DNA from: Actinomycetota bacterium
GTDB lineage: Bacteria > Actinomycetota > Actinomycetes > UBA12327
DNA length: 5,346 bases
NCBI GenBank assembly: GCA_026392555.1
Contig: JAPLBW010000175.1
Coordinates: forward strand, 6,730 to 12,075
Reading direction: 5' to 3'
Notes under the pieces: generated by a model
What the model was told of the DNA's origin: nothing
The model's database searches: none
What the model saw: the letters and a program-made list of their open reading frames with translations, nothing else
Shown: positions 1 to 5,346 of the stretch, piece after piece
Layout of the letters: each line of letters begins with the position of its first letter
Position numbering within the stretch: the stretch's first letter is position 1
Made by a program: the position numbers and the translations under genes

Positions 1-857
1 TCGGCACCGGAATGACCACCTATGACCTGATCATGATGGACGAGACGCGCGGTCACACCGGCCCAGCTGTCATGGCATCGCGTCACGCTGATCTGCACCA
101 CGTCTACCAAGAGGGCCAAACTTTCCCGGCCGTCGATGTGGAAACGCCAGAGGCGTTCTTTAAAGCCCGGACAAAAGATGAATTGCTGTACGGAAAAGAT
201 GGCGAATTCGAGGGTGCAGTCTCCATCTTTGTCCGCGTTACTTCGCCAAAGGAATCTGGCGGCGAAGGATTAACATCCGAGCAGGTGCTCTTAAATTGGC
301 AAAAGTTCATTCCCGAGCTGATTAAGAATCTTCCAGATCACGACTTGCGCGAACTGTTTAAAGAAAAGACTCCGCTCAATACCCGCAACATTGGGATTGC
401 TCCCAAAGTGGGCGCGGCATTGGATCGAGCATTCGCGCGCGGACTGGAAATGTGGGCCACCAACATCCACGACATGGAAGAGCGCCCTGATGGAATCTAT
501 GTTGACCTCACGCGCACGGACGTCACACCTGCGCAACGTCAGGTATTGCACTTTGATCGGGTCTATTCCGGTCTGGGCATGGCCAATGACTTCAACTACA
601 TCAAGCAGGTTTCTCCGTTGTGGTTTGACATCATTGAGACCAATAGTTTCACGGAGCCACACCGCTTTGGTGGGGTCAAAGTCGAGGCCGGTGGACGCTT
701 CCCGTGGGCCCAGCATGGGTTCACCGTGGGCATGCCCATGACGGGCACGCGCATCGAGCGGGGATTTGGACCAACTATTGCCGGCGCGGTAGTCAGCATT
801 CGAACCGATTTTGAGGAAATATCCAATGCGGTCATAGGACAACTCAAGGAGATCTAG
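1..857 (+). CDS. FAD/NAD(P)-binding oxidoreductase, YdhS/COG4529-like (5' partial)
   Basis: This is the C-terminal part of a probable flavoprotein oxidoreductase; the true start lies upstream of the window. The reading frame is already open at base 3 and encodes Gly-Thr-Gly just before the first Met (base 12). This gives GTGMTTYD, the GxGxxxxD nucleotide-binding turn typical of the second Rossmann motif in the COG4529 (YdhS) FAD/NAD(P)-binding family, followed by the RGHTGP and SRH segments also usual there. Later segments fit the same family: a helical region around visible residues 95-145, DRVYSGLG at 182-189 (where many relatives have a CTGP-type turn), and a closing GFTVGMPMTGTRIE at 236-249. 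Substrate and reaction are unknown. The stop codon abuts the tehA start, so the two are very likely co-transcribed and coupled. The Met at base 12 is internal and should not be taken as the start. The family call rests on remembered motif patterns, not an alignment. Confidence 0.72.
   Translation, partial: GTGMTTYDLIMMDETRGHTGPAVMASRHADLHHVYQEGQTFPAVDVETPEAFFKARTKDELLYGKDGEFEGAVSIFVRVTSPKESGGEGLTSEQVLLNWQKFIPELIKNLPDHDLRELFKEKTPLNTRNIGIAPKVGAALDRAFARGLEMWATNIHDMEERPDGIYVDLTRTDVTPAQRQVLHFDRVYSGLGMANDFNYIKQVSPLWFDIIETNSFTEPHRFGGVKVEAGGRFPWAQHGFTVGMPMTGTRIERGFGPTIAGAVVSIRTDFEEISNAVIGQLKEI
846..851 (+). promoter_or_regulatory. Shine-Dalgarno of the tehA-like gene inside the upstream CDS
   Basis: AAGGAG lies six bases before the ATG at 858 and is embedded in the last codons of the oxidoreductase gene, which ends at 857. 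It is a near-consensus ribosome binding site, supports the ATG start, and suggests translational coupling of the two genes. Confidence 0.85.
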
Positions 858-1844
858 ATGTCGCGTTACCCCGCACCAATCCCAGCATCGTTTTTTGGCA
901 TGGTTCTTGGCTTGGTCGGGCTAGGTGATTGCTGGCGGGTGGCGCATAAAGCGTGGGACCTACCCAAGGTTGTTGGCGAAACCGTGATGATCACCGGTTT
1001 TGTGGTGTGGGTAATTTTGGCCCTGCTCTACATTGGCAAGTGGCTCTTTGCTCGCGCGGAAGCTCGCGCTGAGTTGGCGCATCCGATCCAAAGTTGCTTC
1101 ATCGGCTTAAGTGGTGTGGCAACCATGCTCGCTGGAATTGCTATCGCGCCCTATGCTCGCACTTTTGCTGTGTGGCTCTTTGTTATCGGCGCCGCAATTC
1201 AACTTATTTATGGCGTCTACTTCACCGGAAAATCGTGGCAAGGCGATCGCGAACTGGGTGTGGCTTCGCCAGCGCTGTATTTGCCTACCGTTGCCGGAAA
1301 CTTCGTCAGTGCATTCGCGGCCGGATATTTTGGCTACGCCACCGTTGGCTATCTCTTCCTTGGCGCTGGAGCGCTGTCGTGGCTTTCCCTGGAATCACAG
1401 ATTTCGCACCGGATGTCTTTTTATGCAGCCATGCCCACACCGTTGCGCCCAACCTTGGGAATCATGCTTGCCCCGCCGGTGGTTGGGCTGATTGGTTTGC
1501 TCTTCGTCACCGGGGGAGTCGAAGGCGAGGCGCCAACAATTTTTGCCTACGCACTGCTGGGCTATGGCCTGTTGCAGTTGCTGTTCCTTATCCGTACTTT
1601 CCCGCTGGTGGCTAAGCAGCCATTCGGAGCGGGCTATTGGGCCTATTCCTTCGGAATTACAGCATTGGCCTTCGATGCGATCGTGTTTGTCATCCGCGAA
1701 GGTGGAAGCCCGACGGGCTACATCCAGCCACTGGCCGTAGGGCTGTTTGTATTCGCCAATGTTGCCTTGGCACTTCTTATTGTTGGAACTTTGTGGCGAT
1801 TGGTAACGGCCAAGCTGATGCCGGCGCCGCTGGTTCAGGCCTAA
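858..1844 (+). CDS. tehA: TehA/SLAC1-family anion channel (tellurite-resistance protein TehA type)
   Basis: This 328-residue polytopic membrane protein matches bacterial TehA in length (about 330) and in motif order. Family-typical segments are IPASFFGMVLG near the N-terminus (8-18), HPIQSC (75-80), LYLPTVAGNFVSA (140-152), FLGAGALSWLSLE (167-179), the paired YGLLQLLFLIR (236-246), and YWAYSFGITALAF (260-272). About ten hydrophobic helices can be traced. Bacterial TehA is the structural model for plant SLAC1 channels and conducts small anions; tellurite resistance is mainly an overexpression effect. Phe265 in the SFG motif probably corresponds to the conserved pore-gating phenylalanine of TehA (inferred by motif position). 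The ATG is backed by a strong AAGGAG site. The gene directly abuts the flavoprotein gene upstream and faces the amidase gene 47 bp downstream. No tehB-like methyltransferase is visible. The native substrate is unknown. Confidence 0.92.
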   Translation: MSRYPAPIPASFFGMVLGLVGLGDCWRVAHKAWDLPKVVGETVMITGFVVWVILALLYIGKWLFARAEARAELAHPIQSCFIGLSGVATMLAGIAIAPYARTFAVWLFVIGAAIQLIYGVYFTGKSWQGDRELGVASPALYLPTVAGNFVSAFAAGYFGYATVGYLFLGAGALSWLSLESQISHRMSFYAAMPTPLRPTLGIMLAPPVVGLIGLLFVTGGVEGEAPTIFAYALLGYGLLQLLFLIRTFPLVAKQPFGAGYWAYSFGITALAFDAIVFVIREGGSPTGYIQPLAVGLFVFANVALALLIVGTLWRLVTAKLMPAPLVQA

Positions 1845-1846
1845 AA

Positions 1847-1893
1847 CTTTGGCGGATCTTGTCGTTGGAAGTTGCCAAAGACGAGTACGTCTT
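1847..1893. terminator. Weak inverted repeats between convergent tehA and amidase genes
   Basis: Two small hairpins fill the 47-bp convergent gap: CTTTGGC (1847-1853) with GCCAAAG (1874-1880) around a 20-base loop, and AAGACG (1878-1883) with CGTCTT (1888-1893) around AGTA. The two overlap by three bases, and the second reaches into the amidase stop codon. Neither has a T-tract. They may act as a weak bidirectional terminator, but the stems are short and could be chance. Confidence 0.25.
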
Positions 1894-2704
1894 AGCCCTT
1901 GAGGTATTTGATGATCGCGCGGTCAATTGCTAGCGCGAGCCTTTTTTGGAAGGTTCGGCTCGTCAGTAGTCGAGCATCGCGCGAGTTGCGCATGTTACCG
2001 GTTTCCAAGAGCACCGTGGGAACCTTGGTCAAGTTCAAGGCGCCGAGGTCGCGTCGGAATTTGATGCCGTTTACGCCGTCGTAGGTGCTGGTGGGCATCT
2101 CGGTGTTGGTCAAAAGTGAGCGACGCAACACCGATCCCCATCGGATGGATCCTTTGATGACCTTGTTGTTAGTACCCGAGGCCACCGGTTCAAGAATGGC
2201 GAAACCTCGGCCCCGTGAAGGTGCACCATCAGCATGGATTGAGATGGCGACGTTGGCGTGTGCGGCATTGATGATGGCAGCTCGGCGATTAATGCATGGC
2301 CCCACGCCGGTATTGGTTGCTCGCGTCATCACCACGCGTGCACCTTGGCTGCGCAAATACGTTGCTAGGTATTGCGCCACTTTGTAATTGAAGCGCGATT
2401 CGCTGTATCCGGCGTTAGTTGATGTTCCTGTGGTGTTGCACGCCTTGTATTCGCGTCCATCCCAGACCTTTCGGCTAATGATGGAGGGGTGCGAACCGTT
2501 GGCGCCGTTGTGTCCGGGATCAATACCGATCGTCTTGCCGGCCAAGATCCCCGTCTGGGCGGAGTAAGTCGACGGAGCCAGGGAAGCAATTGTCGAGGTA
2601 GCACCAGCCGACCCAACGCCCATCGCCAGCAGGCACCCAAGACCCATGGATGCGGCGGCCACAGTTCGAGTCGTGCGCACTGTTGTCACACCCCTTCGCC
2701 TCAT
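1892..2704 (-). CDS. Secreted N-acetylmuramoyl-L-alanine amidase, Ami1/Rv3717-like (Amidase_3)
   Basis: This exported zinc hydrolase cleaves the bond between N-acetylmuramic acid and the stem-peptide L-alanine in peptidoglycan. The 270-residue product has an Arg-rich N-terminus, a hydrophobic stretch (about 14-32) and a likely AGA cleavage site after residue 35. The Amidase_3 domain fills the rest. Zinc ligands are visible as His65 (DPGHNG), Glu102 (YSES) and His157 (SIHADG), and the catalytic Glu is Glu234 (LLETGNM). Cys89 and Cys137, in a GTSTN..GY and GPC context, match the cysteine pair of Mycobacterium tuberculosis Rv3717, which it resembles throughout. As in that protein, there is no separate wall-binding domain. 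The ATG at 2704 has only a weak GGAAA site; GTG codons 6 and 9, preceded by GAGG or AAGGGG, are alternative starts that would shorten only the signal-peptide n-region. It lies 22 bp downstream of the DUF5302 gene and probably shares its transcript. Confidence 0.93.
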   Translation of the reverse strand: MRRRGVTTVRTTRTVAAASMGLGCLLAMGVGSAGATSTIASLAPSTYSAQTGILAGKTIGIDPGHNGANGSHPSIISRKVWDGREYKACNTTGTSTNAGYSESRFNYKVAQYLATYLRSQGARVVMTRATNTGVGPCINRRAAIINAAHANVAISIHADGAPSRGRGFAILEPVASGTNNKVIKGSIRWGSVLRRSLLTNTEMPTSTYDGVNGIKFRRDLGALNLTKVPTVLLETGNMRNSRDARLLTSRTFQKRLALAIDRAIIKYLKG

Positions 2705-2726
2705 TTATTTCCGCACACCATGTTAG

Positions 2727-2948
2727 TTAGCCACCGCTCTTGCGCCGGAACGTGCGTTGGGACTTGGCAGGGCTGCGTCCATCGTGGGCTTTGGGACCAG
2801 CTGTGTCGTTGTCGGTGTCGGTTCCGTTCTCGCCACGCGAGCCGGCCGCGCCCCCTGAGTTCTTGCGCTCGAGTGCTTCGCGAAAGCGGCGTTTGAGCTC
2901 GTCTTCAGCTGGCGCAGGTGCGGGGACTTGCTCATCGGTGCCAGACAT
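2727..2948 (-). CDS. DUF5302 family protein
   Basis: This small hydrophilic protein of 73 residues matches the actinobacterial DUF5302 pattern: an acidic and Pro/Ala-rich N-terminus, a charged helix LKRRFREALERKN at 18-30, a low-complexity Gly/Asn/Asp/Thr middle that is probably disordered, and a basic C-terminal RTFRRKSGG at 65-73. There is no signal peptide or membrane segment, so it is probably cytoplasmic. The function of the family is unknown. The ATG at 2948 is well supported by GAGGAG (2954-2959, minus strand) five bases upstream. The gene is the first of a likely two-gene operon with the Ami1-like amidase. The basic tail could favour contact with nucleic acid or an acidic partner, but that is a guess. 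Confidence 0.85.
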   Translation of the reverse strand: MSGTDEQVPAPAPAEDELKRRFREALERKNSGGAAGSRGENGTDTDNDTAGPKAHDGRSPAKSQRTFRRKSGG

Positions 2949-2953
2949 GGGGG

Positions 2954-2959
2954 CTCCTC
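2954..2959 (-). promoter_or_regulatory. Shine-Dalgarno of the DUF5302 gene
   Basis: Read on the minus strand this is GAGGAG, five bases before the ATG at 2948. It is a strong site and fixes the start of this short gene, whose size alone would make it uncertain. Confidence 0.8.
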
Positions 2960-2986
2960 GCCTCGGGGTAGTGGTGGATACATCCC

Positions 2987-2992
2987 ACTGTA
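2987..2992 (-). promoter_or_regulatory. Candidate -10 box for the DUF5302-amidase operon
   Basis: The minus strand reads TACAGT (four of six matches to TATAAT) about 38 bases before the DUF5302 ATG, which would give a leader of roughly 30 bases containing the Shine-Dalgarno. The -35 position is poor (TTAGGG at 17-base spacing). The same TACAGT hexamer occurs at a similar distance before the lipoprotein gene at 5201-5206, which gives some support. Confidence 0.4.
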
Positions 2993-3107
2993 GTTGCCCG
3001 CGGTAACGGCCCTAAGTCTTGACTGTGATCCTGCTTGTCCAGTCTCTGTACTTGAATTTCCCGGCTTGCCCAGCGCGCGGGTGGGGGAGAGGCTCTGGCC
3101 GGCGCGG

Positions 3108-3113
3108 TAATGT
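3108..3113 (+). promoter_or_regulatory. Candidate -10 box for a leaderless HPP transcript
   Basis: TAATGT lies six bases before the GTG at 3120, so transcription would begin at or next to the start codon. No Shine-Dalgarno is seen before that GTG, and an in-frame TAA at 3108-3110 prevents an earlier start. Leaderless mRNAs with this TAnnnT spacing are common in Actinomycetota. No good -35 is visible. A TTGACT at 3019-3024 is a good -35 match but has no suitable -10 at normal spacing. Confidence 0.45.
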
Positions 3114-3119
3114 GCCGGC

Positions 3120-3692
3120 GTGAGTGATTCCCCGCCCCAATCCCCGAGCTATTTCCAGCGCATGCGCGGAGGCCCCGCCCCGGAGCGGCAGCGACCGCGG
3201 ACGTGGATTTTGGCGCGCACGTGGATAGCAGTGGTGATTGCGGTGGCAGTGCTGGCGCTTCCGCACTACTACTGGCAATGGTCTTGGGCGACGGACCTGT
3301 TTATCGTCACCTCATTCGGATCAACAATCGTGTTGCTGTTCGGTGCTCCCCGCGCTGAATATGCACAACCTCGTAACGTCCTAGGCGGCCATGTCATCGC
3401 TGCGATCTGCGGAGTAACCGCATTCAAATTGGTCGGACAGCATCAAATCCTTGCCATCGCACTTGGGCTGGCGACGGCCATCATCGTGATGCTGTTCCTT
3501 CATGCAGTCCACCCACCAGCAGGCGCTACCGCGATATTTGCTGTCATTGGCGGTACAGCCGTAACGAACCTGGGCTACTGGTATGTGCTCATACCCATCT
3601 TTGTAGGAATGGCAATCCTGGTTGCTGTTGCAGTCTTGATCAACAATGCTTTTTCCACGCCATCACACCACTACCCAGTTCACTGGTTATAA
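3120..3692 (+). CDS. HPP family integral membrane protein
   Basis: This 190-residue protein belongs to the HPP family, named for its conserved His-Pro-Pro motif, seen here as HPPAGATAI at residues 131-139. Other family signatures are present in order: SFGSTIVLLFGAP at 65-77 and QPRNVLGGH at 83-91. After a polar, Pro/Arg-rich tail of about 30 residues come roughly five hydrophobic segments (about 31-48, 60-76, 88-104, 109-128 and 152-175), and the length is normal for a stand-alone HPP protein with no CBS domains attached. Members in cyanobacteria and plant chloroplasts have been linked to nitrite transport; the substrate here is unknown, and no nitrogen-assimilation genes are in view. The GTG at 3120 is the earliest possible start because of the in-frame TAA at 3108. 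It is divergent from DUF5302 and convergent with the lipoprotein gene. Its last eight codons and stop form part of a hairpin. Confidence 0.9.
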   Translation: MSDSPPQSPSYFQRMRGGPAPERQRPRTWILARTWIAVVIAVAVLALPHYYWQWSWATDLFIVTSFGSTIVLLFGAPRAEYAQPRNVLGGHVIAAICGVTAFKLVGQHQILAIALGLATAIIVMLFLHAVHPPAGATAIFAVIGGTAVTNLGYWYVLIPIFVGMAILVAVAVLINNAFSTPSHHYPVHWL

Positions 3693-3712
3693 ACCGGTCA
3701 ACTGGGTAGTGG
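3668..3712. terminator. Strong hairpin spanning the HPP stop codon, likely bidirectional terminator
   Basis: CCACTACCCAGTT (3668-3680) is a perfect inverted repeat of AACTGGGTAGTGG (3700-3712). After one C-C mismatch the stem continues for seven more pairs (3682-3688 with 3692-3698, one of them G-T) and closes on an ATA loop, giving about 20 base pairs. It lies in the 35-bp gap between two convergent genes and covers the end of the HPP gene. There is no T-tract on either side, so it is not a textbook intrinsic terminator, but stable hairpins without T-tails are often proposed as terminators or 3'-end stabilisers in actinobacteria. Confidence 0.7.
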
Positions 3713-3727
3713 CTCAAGCGAGAAGCT

Positions 3728-5158
3728 TTAACTAAACGGAACGTCTCCACCGCGGTAGCGGAAGCAACCCTTGGTCTTAGTAATCGGGTTGTCACACGTT
3801 GTGTCAAAGAACAGCGCGCGCCCAACGTTTGTCGGTGAGTACTTGCCAGGACTCATCAGCGACCCGAAGGTTTGCGACGAGCGGTAGGTCGAACCCAGAC
3901 CAAAGGCTGCGTCACGGAAGGCACCGGCTGTCAAGTTCTTTGGTGCCCGGTCAATCACAGCCTTGAGGAAGAAAGTGCCATCGCAGTGCATGAAGGCCGA
4001 CTTGTAATCAGTGCGAAACCCCGACACGGGTGCAACGCCCGCGGTGTCCACGATCTGCTTGCACAGCACTTCCTGAGTATTGGCTGGGTTGGGGAACGGC
4101 AGGGTCGGATCATCGCGGATGTCACCATCTGGCAAAGCGCCGAAACCGATCATGCCATCCAGGGTTGCAGCAACGACGGTCGTGGGGTTGTCCTGGAGGA
4201 ACAGTGGACTGTCATAACTTGAGATAGCCCACTTCACGCCAACGAGGTCGTTTGCCTCCGACGTCGTGACTGCGATGGGCAAGATGCGCGCACCACCGAC
4301 GACCAGGATGCGGTCCAGGCCGGCGTTGGCAGTTCCAGTCAGTGCCGCCGATGAGCCAGCGCCGAGAGATCCAATGTTTGCAGTGTCAATGAAGAACTTC
4401 TGGGTGTTGGTGACGCCAACTGAGGCCAGAAAGGGGATAACACTCTGGTCAATTTGGCGACGGGCTACGTCGTTGTCGATGCCGAAAATTGAAACACCCT
4501 TGGCGCCCGTTAGCCAACCTTGGCTTTGCAGGGTTTGCAGTTGAGCCTTGAGGTAACCGCCGTATTCAGGAAATGTCGGTGACCACAAGTACGGGGCGAA
4601 GCGCTCAAATTCAGTTTGGTCCTTTGCCAGCAAACCTTGGTCAATCATGATGGTTTTGCGCGTCGCGTAGCACGGTCGCACATTGTTTTGCAACTGTCCT
4701 TCAAAGACCACAGCGAAGACTTGTTCGTCTAGGGTAAATGCGTTGCAAAATGATTCGGCATATTCGGGGGCGTCTAGCCCTCCGGTGTAGGACTTGATGA
4801 CGGGAATGATCTGGCGCCCACCAATGCCACCGTTGGCGTTGACGTAGGCAACATAGGCCTGAATCTCTTTGGCCACATCGCCGTAGTCGGCTTGCTTAAA
4901 TCCTAAGCCCGCTCGCACCGAGCCAAGGTCGCTAACGTAGTAACCGATTTTGATGGTGGTGGCTGTGACACCCGGTGAGGCATCGTCCAGCCCGGCAGCG
5001 TTACCTGAACCACTTGATCCAGAACTAGCCGCACCGTCGTTGTTGCTCGAACACCCAACGGTGAACAAGGCCACGGCCAGCACCGCCGCAACAATTTGTG
5101 TCACACGCACAGCGCGTGAAGGGCGCGAGGAAACCGCTGCAGCGAAGGTCAAAGCCAT
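3728..5158 (-). CDS. Lipoprotein ABC-transporter substrate-binding protein (type I, branched-chain amino-acid class)
   Basis: This is a probable lipid-anchored solute receptor for an ABC importer. With the ATG at 5158 the product has 476 residues: a basic n-region (SRPSRAVR), a hydrophobic core, and Cys36 in LFTVGCSS as the likely lipidation site (the -3 residue is Thr, so the lipobox is slightly off consensus). A Ser/Gly/Asn-rich linker follows to about 55. The fold begins at TIKIGYYVSDLG, and AYVNANGGIGGRQI is the signature stretch of type I (Peripla_BP_6/LivJ-like) binding proteins. Six further cysteines (about 138/163, 366/392 and 455/465) are spaced as three plausible disulfides. The ligand cannot be told from sequence. 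An in-frame TTG at 5167 extends the frame, but AAGGA (5168-5172, minus strand) is nine bases from the ATG and none from the TTG, so ATG is preferred. No permease or ATPase genes are present in the window. Confidence 0.9.
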   Translation of the reverse strand: MALTFAAAVSSRPSRAVRVTQIVAAVLAVALFTVGCSSNNDGAASSGSSGSGNAAGLDDASPGVTATTIKIGYYVSDLGSVRAGLGFKQADYGDVAKEIQAYVAYVNANGGIGGRQIIPVIKSYTGGLDAPEYAESFCNAFTLDEQVFAVVFEGQLQNNVRPCYATRKTIMIDQGLLAKDQTEFERFAPYLWSPTFPEYGGYLKAQLQTLQSQGWLTGAKGVSIFGIDNDVARRQIDQSVIPFLASVGVTNTQKFFIDTANIGSLGAGSSAALTGTANAGLDRILVVGGARILPIAVTTSEANDLVGVKWAISSYDSPLFLQDNPTTVVAATLDGMIGFGALPDGDIRDDPTLPFPNPANTQEVLCKQIVDTAGVAPVSGFRTDYKSAFMHCDGTFFLKAVIDRAPKNLTAGAFRDAAFGLGSTYRSSQTFGSLMSPGKYSPTNVGRALFFDTTCDNPITKTKGCFRYRGGDVPFS

Positions 5159-5167
5159 GTGAGTCAA

Positions 5168-5172
5168 TCCTT
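5168..5172 (-). promoter_or_regulatory. Shine-Dalgarno that decides the lipoprotein start
   Basis: The minus strand reads AAGGA nine bases before the ATG at 5158, a workable spacing. The alternative TTG (5165-5167) directly abuts it and could not be served by it. This supports the shorter 476-residue protein. Confidence 0.65.
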
Positions 5173-5200
5173 AAGCCAGGGGGGCGATGAATAGGGGATC

Positions 5201-5206
5201 ACTGTA
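5201..5206 (-). promoter_or_regulatory. Candidate -10 box for the lipoprotein gene
   Basis: The minus strand reads CTAGGTACAGTG, with TACAGT as a -10 candidate 42 bases before the ATG at 5158. No clear -35 is seen at 16-18 bases. The same hexamer occurs at a similar position before the DUF5302 gene. Confidence 0.42.
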
Positions 5207-5251
5207 CCTAGCCGTTGGTCCTGAAAGGAACAGAACGGCCCATTCGGATGA

Positions 5252-5270
5252 CATTTGTGACCATTTTGTG
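5252..5270. repeat. Short tandem near-repeat in the divergent promoter region
   Basis: CATTTGTG (5252-5259) and CATTTTGTG (5262-5270) are near-identical and start ten bases apart, one helical turn. The pair lies upstream of the lipoprotein gene and overlaps the putative -35 of the rightward promoter, so it could be an operator. It is short enough to be chance. Confidence 0.3.
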
Positions 5271-5295
5271 CGCAATTTACCTCGCGTTGGATAGT
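5266..5295 (+). promoter_or_regulatory. Possible rightward promoter
   Basis: TTGTGC (5266-5271) and GATAGT (5290-5295) are 18 bases apart. The -10 ends seven bases before an ATG at 5303, a spacing that would suit a leaderless transcript. Only three and four of six bases match consensus. Confidence 0.3.
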
Positions 5296-5302
5296 GCGGT
5301 GC

Positions 5303-5346
5303 ATGGAAAAGGGGCGTGCGGTGCGGGCAATGGTGGGTTGTTACTA
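5303..5346 (+). CDS. Possible start of a divergent gene (3' partial)
   Basis: An ATG at 5303 opens a frame encoding MEKGRAVRAMVGCY that stays open to the end of the window. No Shine-Dalgarno is evident; the case rests on a plausible -10 seven bases upstream and on the position opposite a minus-strand gene with a 144-bp gap between the starts. A GTG at 5299 in another frame is also open to the end. Only 14 codons are visible, so no family can be named and the call is tentative. Confidence 0.25.
   Translation, partial: MEKGRAVRAMVGCY

Noticed and set aside
12..14. ATG at base 12 as the start of the oxidoreductase
   Set aside because: The codons before it encode the Gly-Thr-Gly of the nucleotide-binding motif, so the gene clearly continues upstream of the window.
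291..842. Long open frame on the minus strand (183 codons) opposite the oxidoreductase gene
   Set aside because: It lies wholly antisense to a gene with recognisable family motifs, its product shows no family pattern, and it has an unusual Arg/His-rich composition typical of shadow frames.
1094..1615. Open frame of 173 codons on the plus strand inside the tehA gene
   Set aside because: It is an out-of-frame shadow of tehA, with a Trp/Cys/Arg-rich product and no ribosome binding site.
2633..2635. Cys24 of the amidase as a lipoprotein attachment site (GLGC)
   Set aside because: It lies in the middle of the hydrophobic core, the -3 position is Gly, and a good signal peptidase I site (AGA) follows at residue 35.
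2949..3119. Possible tRNA, small RNA or riboswitch in the divergent intergenic region
   Set aside because: No cloverleaf, CCA end, T-loop sequence or known riboswitch core was recognised; the region is explained by two divergent promoters.
858..3692. A joint anion-resistance island made of TehA and HPP
   Set aside because: The two genes are separated by an opposite-strand cell-wall operon, have separate promoters, and share no evident regulatory sequence.
5195..5212. CTAGGTACAGTG resembles the -10 part of a common synthetic promoter series
   Set aside because: The matching -35 half is absent and the surrounding sequence is ordinary native DNA, so this is a chance match to a consensus-like -10 and not an engineered part.

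Overview
The window looks like chromosomal DNA from a member of the Actinomycetota with moderate GC (about 55-60% by eye from a few lines; not computed). The main clues are a DUF5302 protein, a family known mainly from this phylum, and an N-acetylmuramoyl-L-alanine amidase that closely resembles mycobacterial Ami1 (Rv3717). Mixed ATG/GTG starts and at least one start that looks leaderless also fit. The genus cannot be fixed from this sequence; low-GC aquatic actinobacterial lineages are possible.

Layout. (1) 1-1844, plus strand: the 3' part of a YdhS/COG4529-like FAD/NAD(P)-binding oxidoreductase, followed with no gap by a TehA/SLAC1-family anion channel (tellurite-resistance protein TehA type). 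The TehA Shine-Dalgarno lies inside the end of the first gene, so the pair looks translationally coupled. (2) 1892-2948, minus strand: a small DUF5302 protein and, 22 bp downstream, a secreted zinc amidase of the Ami1 type, probably one operon. (3) 3120-3692, plus strand: an HPP-family membrane protein, apparently from a leaderless GTG start, divergent from DUF5302. (4) 3668-3712: a strong hairpin that includes the HPP stop codon and separates it from the convergent next gene. (5) 3728-5158, minus strand: a lipoprotein type I periplasmic-binding protein of the branched-chain amino-acid ABC transporter class, with no permease or ATPase genes in view. (6) 5159-5346: a divergent promoter region, with a possible gene starting at 5303 that runs off the end.

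The genes do not form one obvious pathway. Two separate membrane proteins with likely anion substrates (TehA and HPP) flank a cell-wall remodelling pair, and a solute-binding lipoprotein closes the window. I see no mobile element, CRISPR array, rRNA or tRNA, and no clear new system. No stretch longer than 300 bases lacks a gene. The points most worth checking are the oxidoreductase-TehA coupling, the DUF5302-amidase pairing, the hairpin at the HPP stop codon, and the start corrections.
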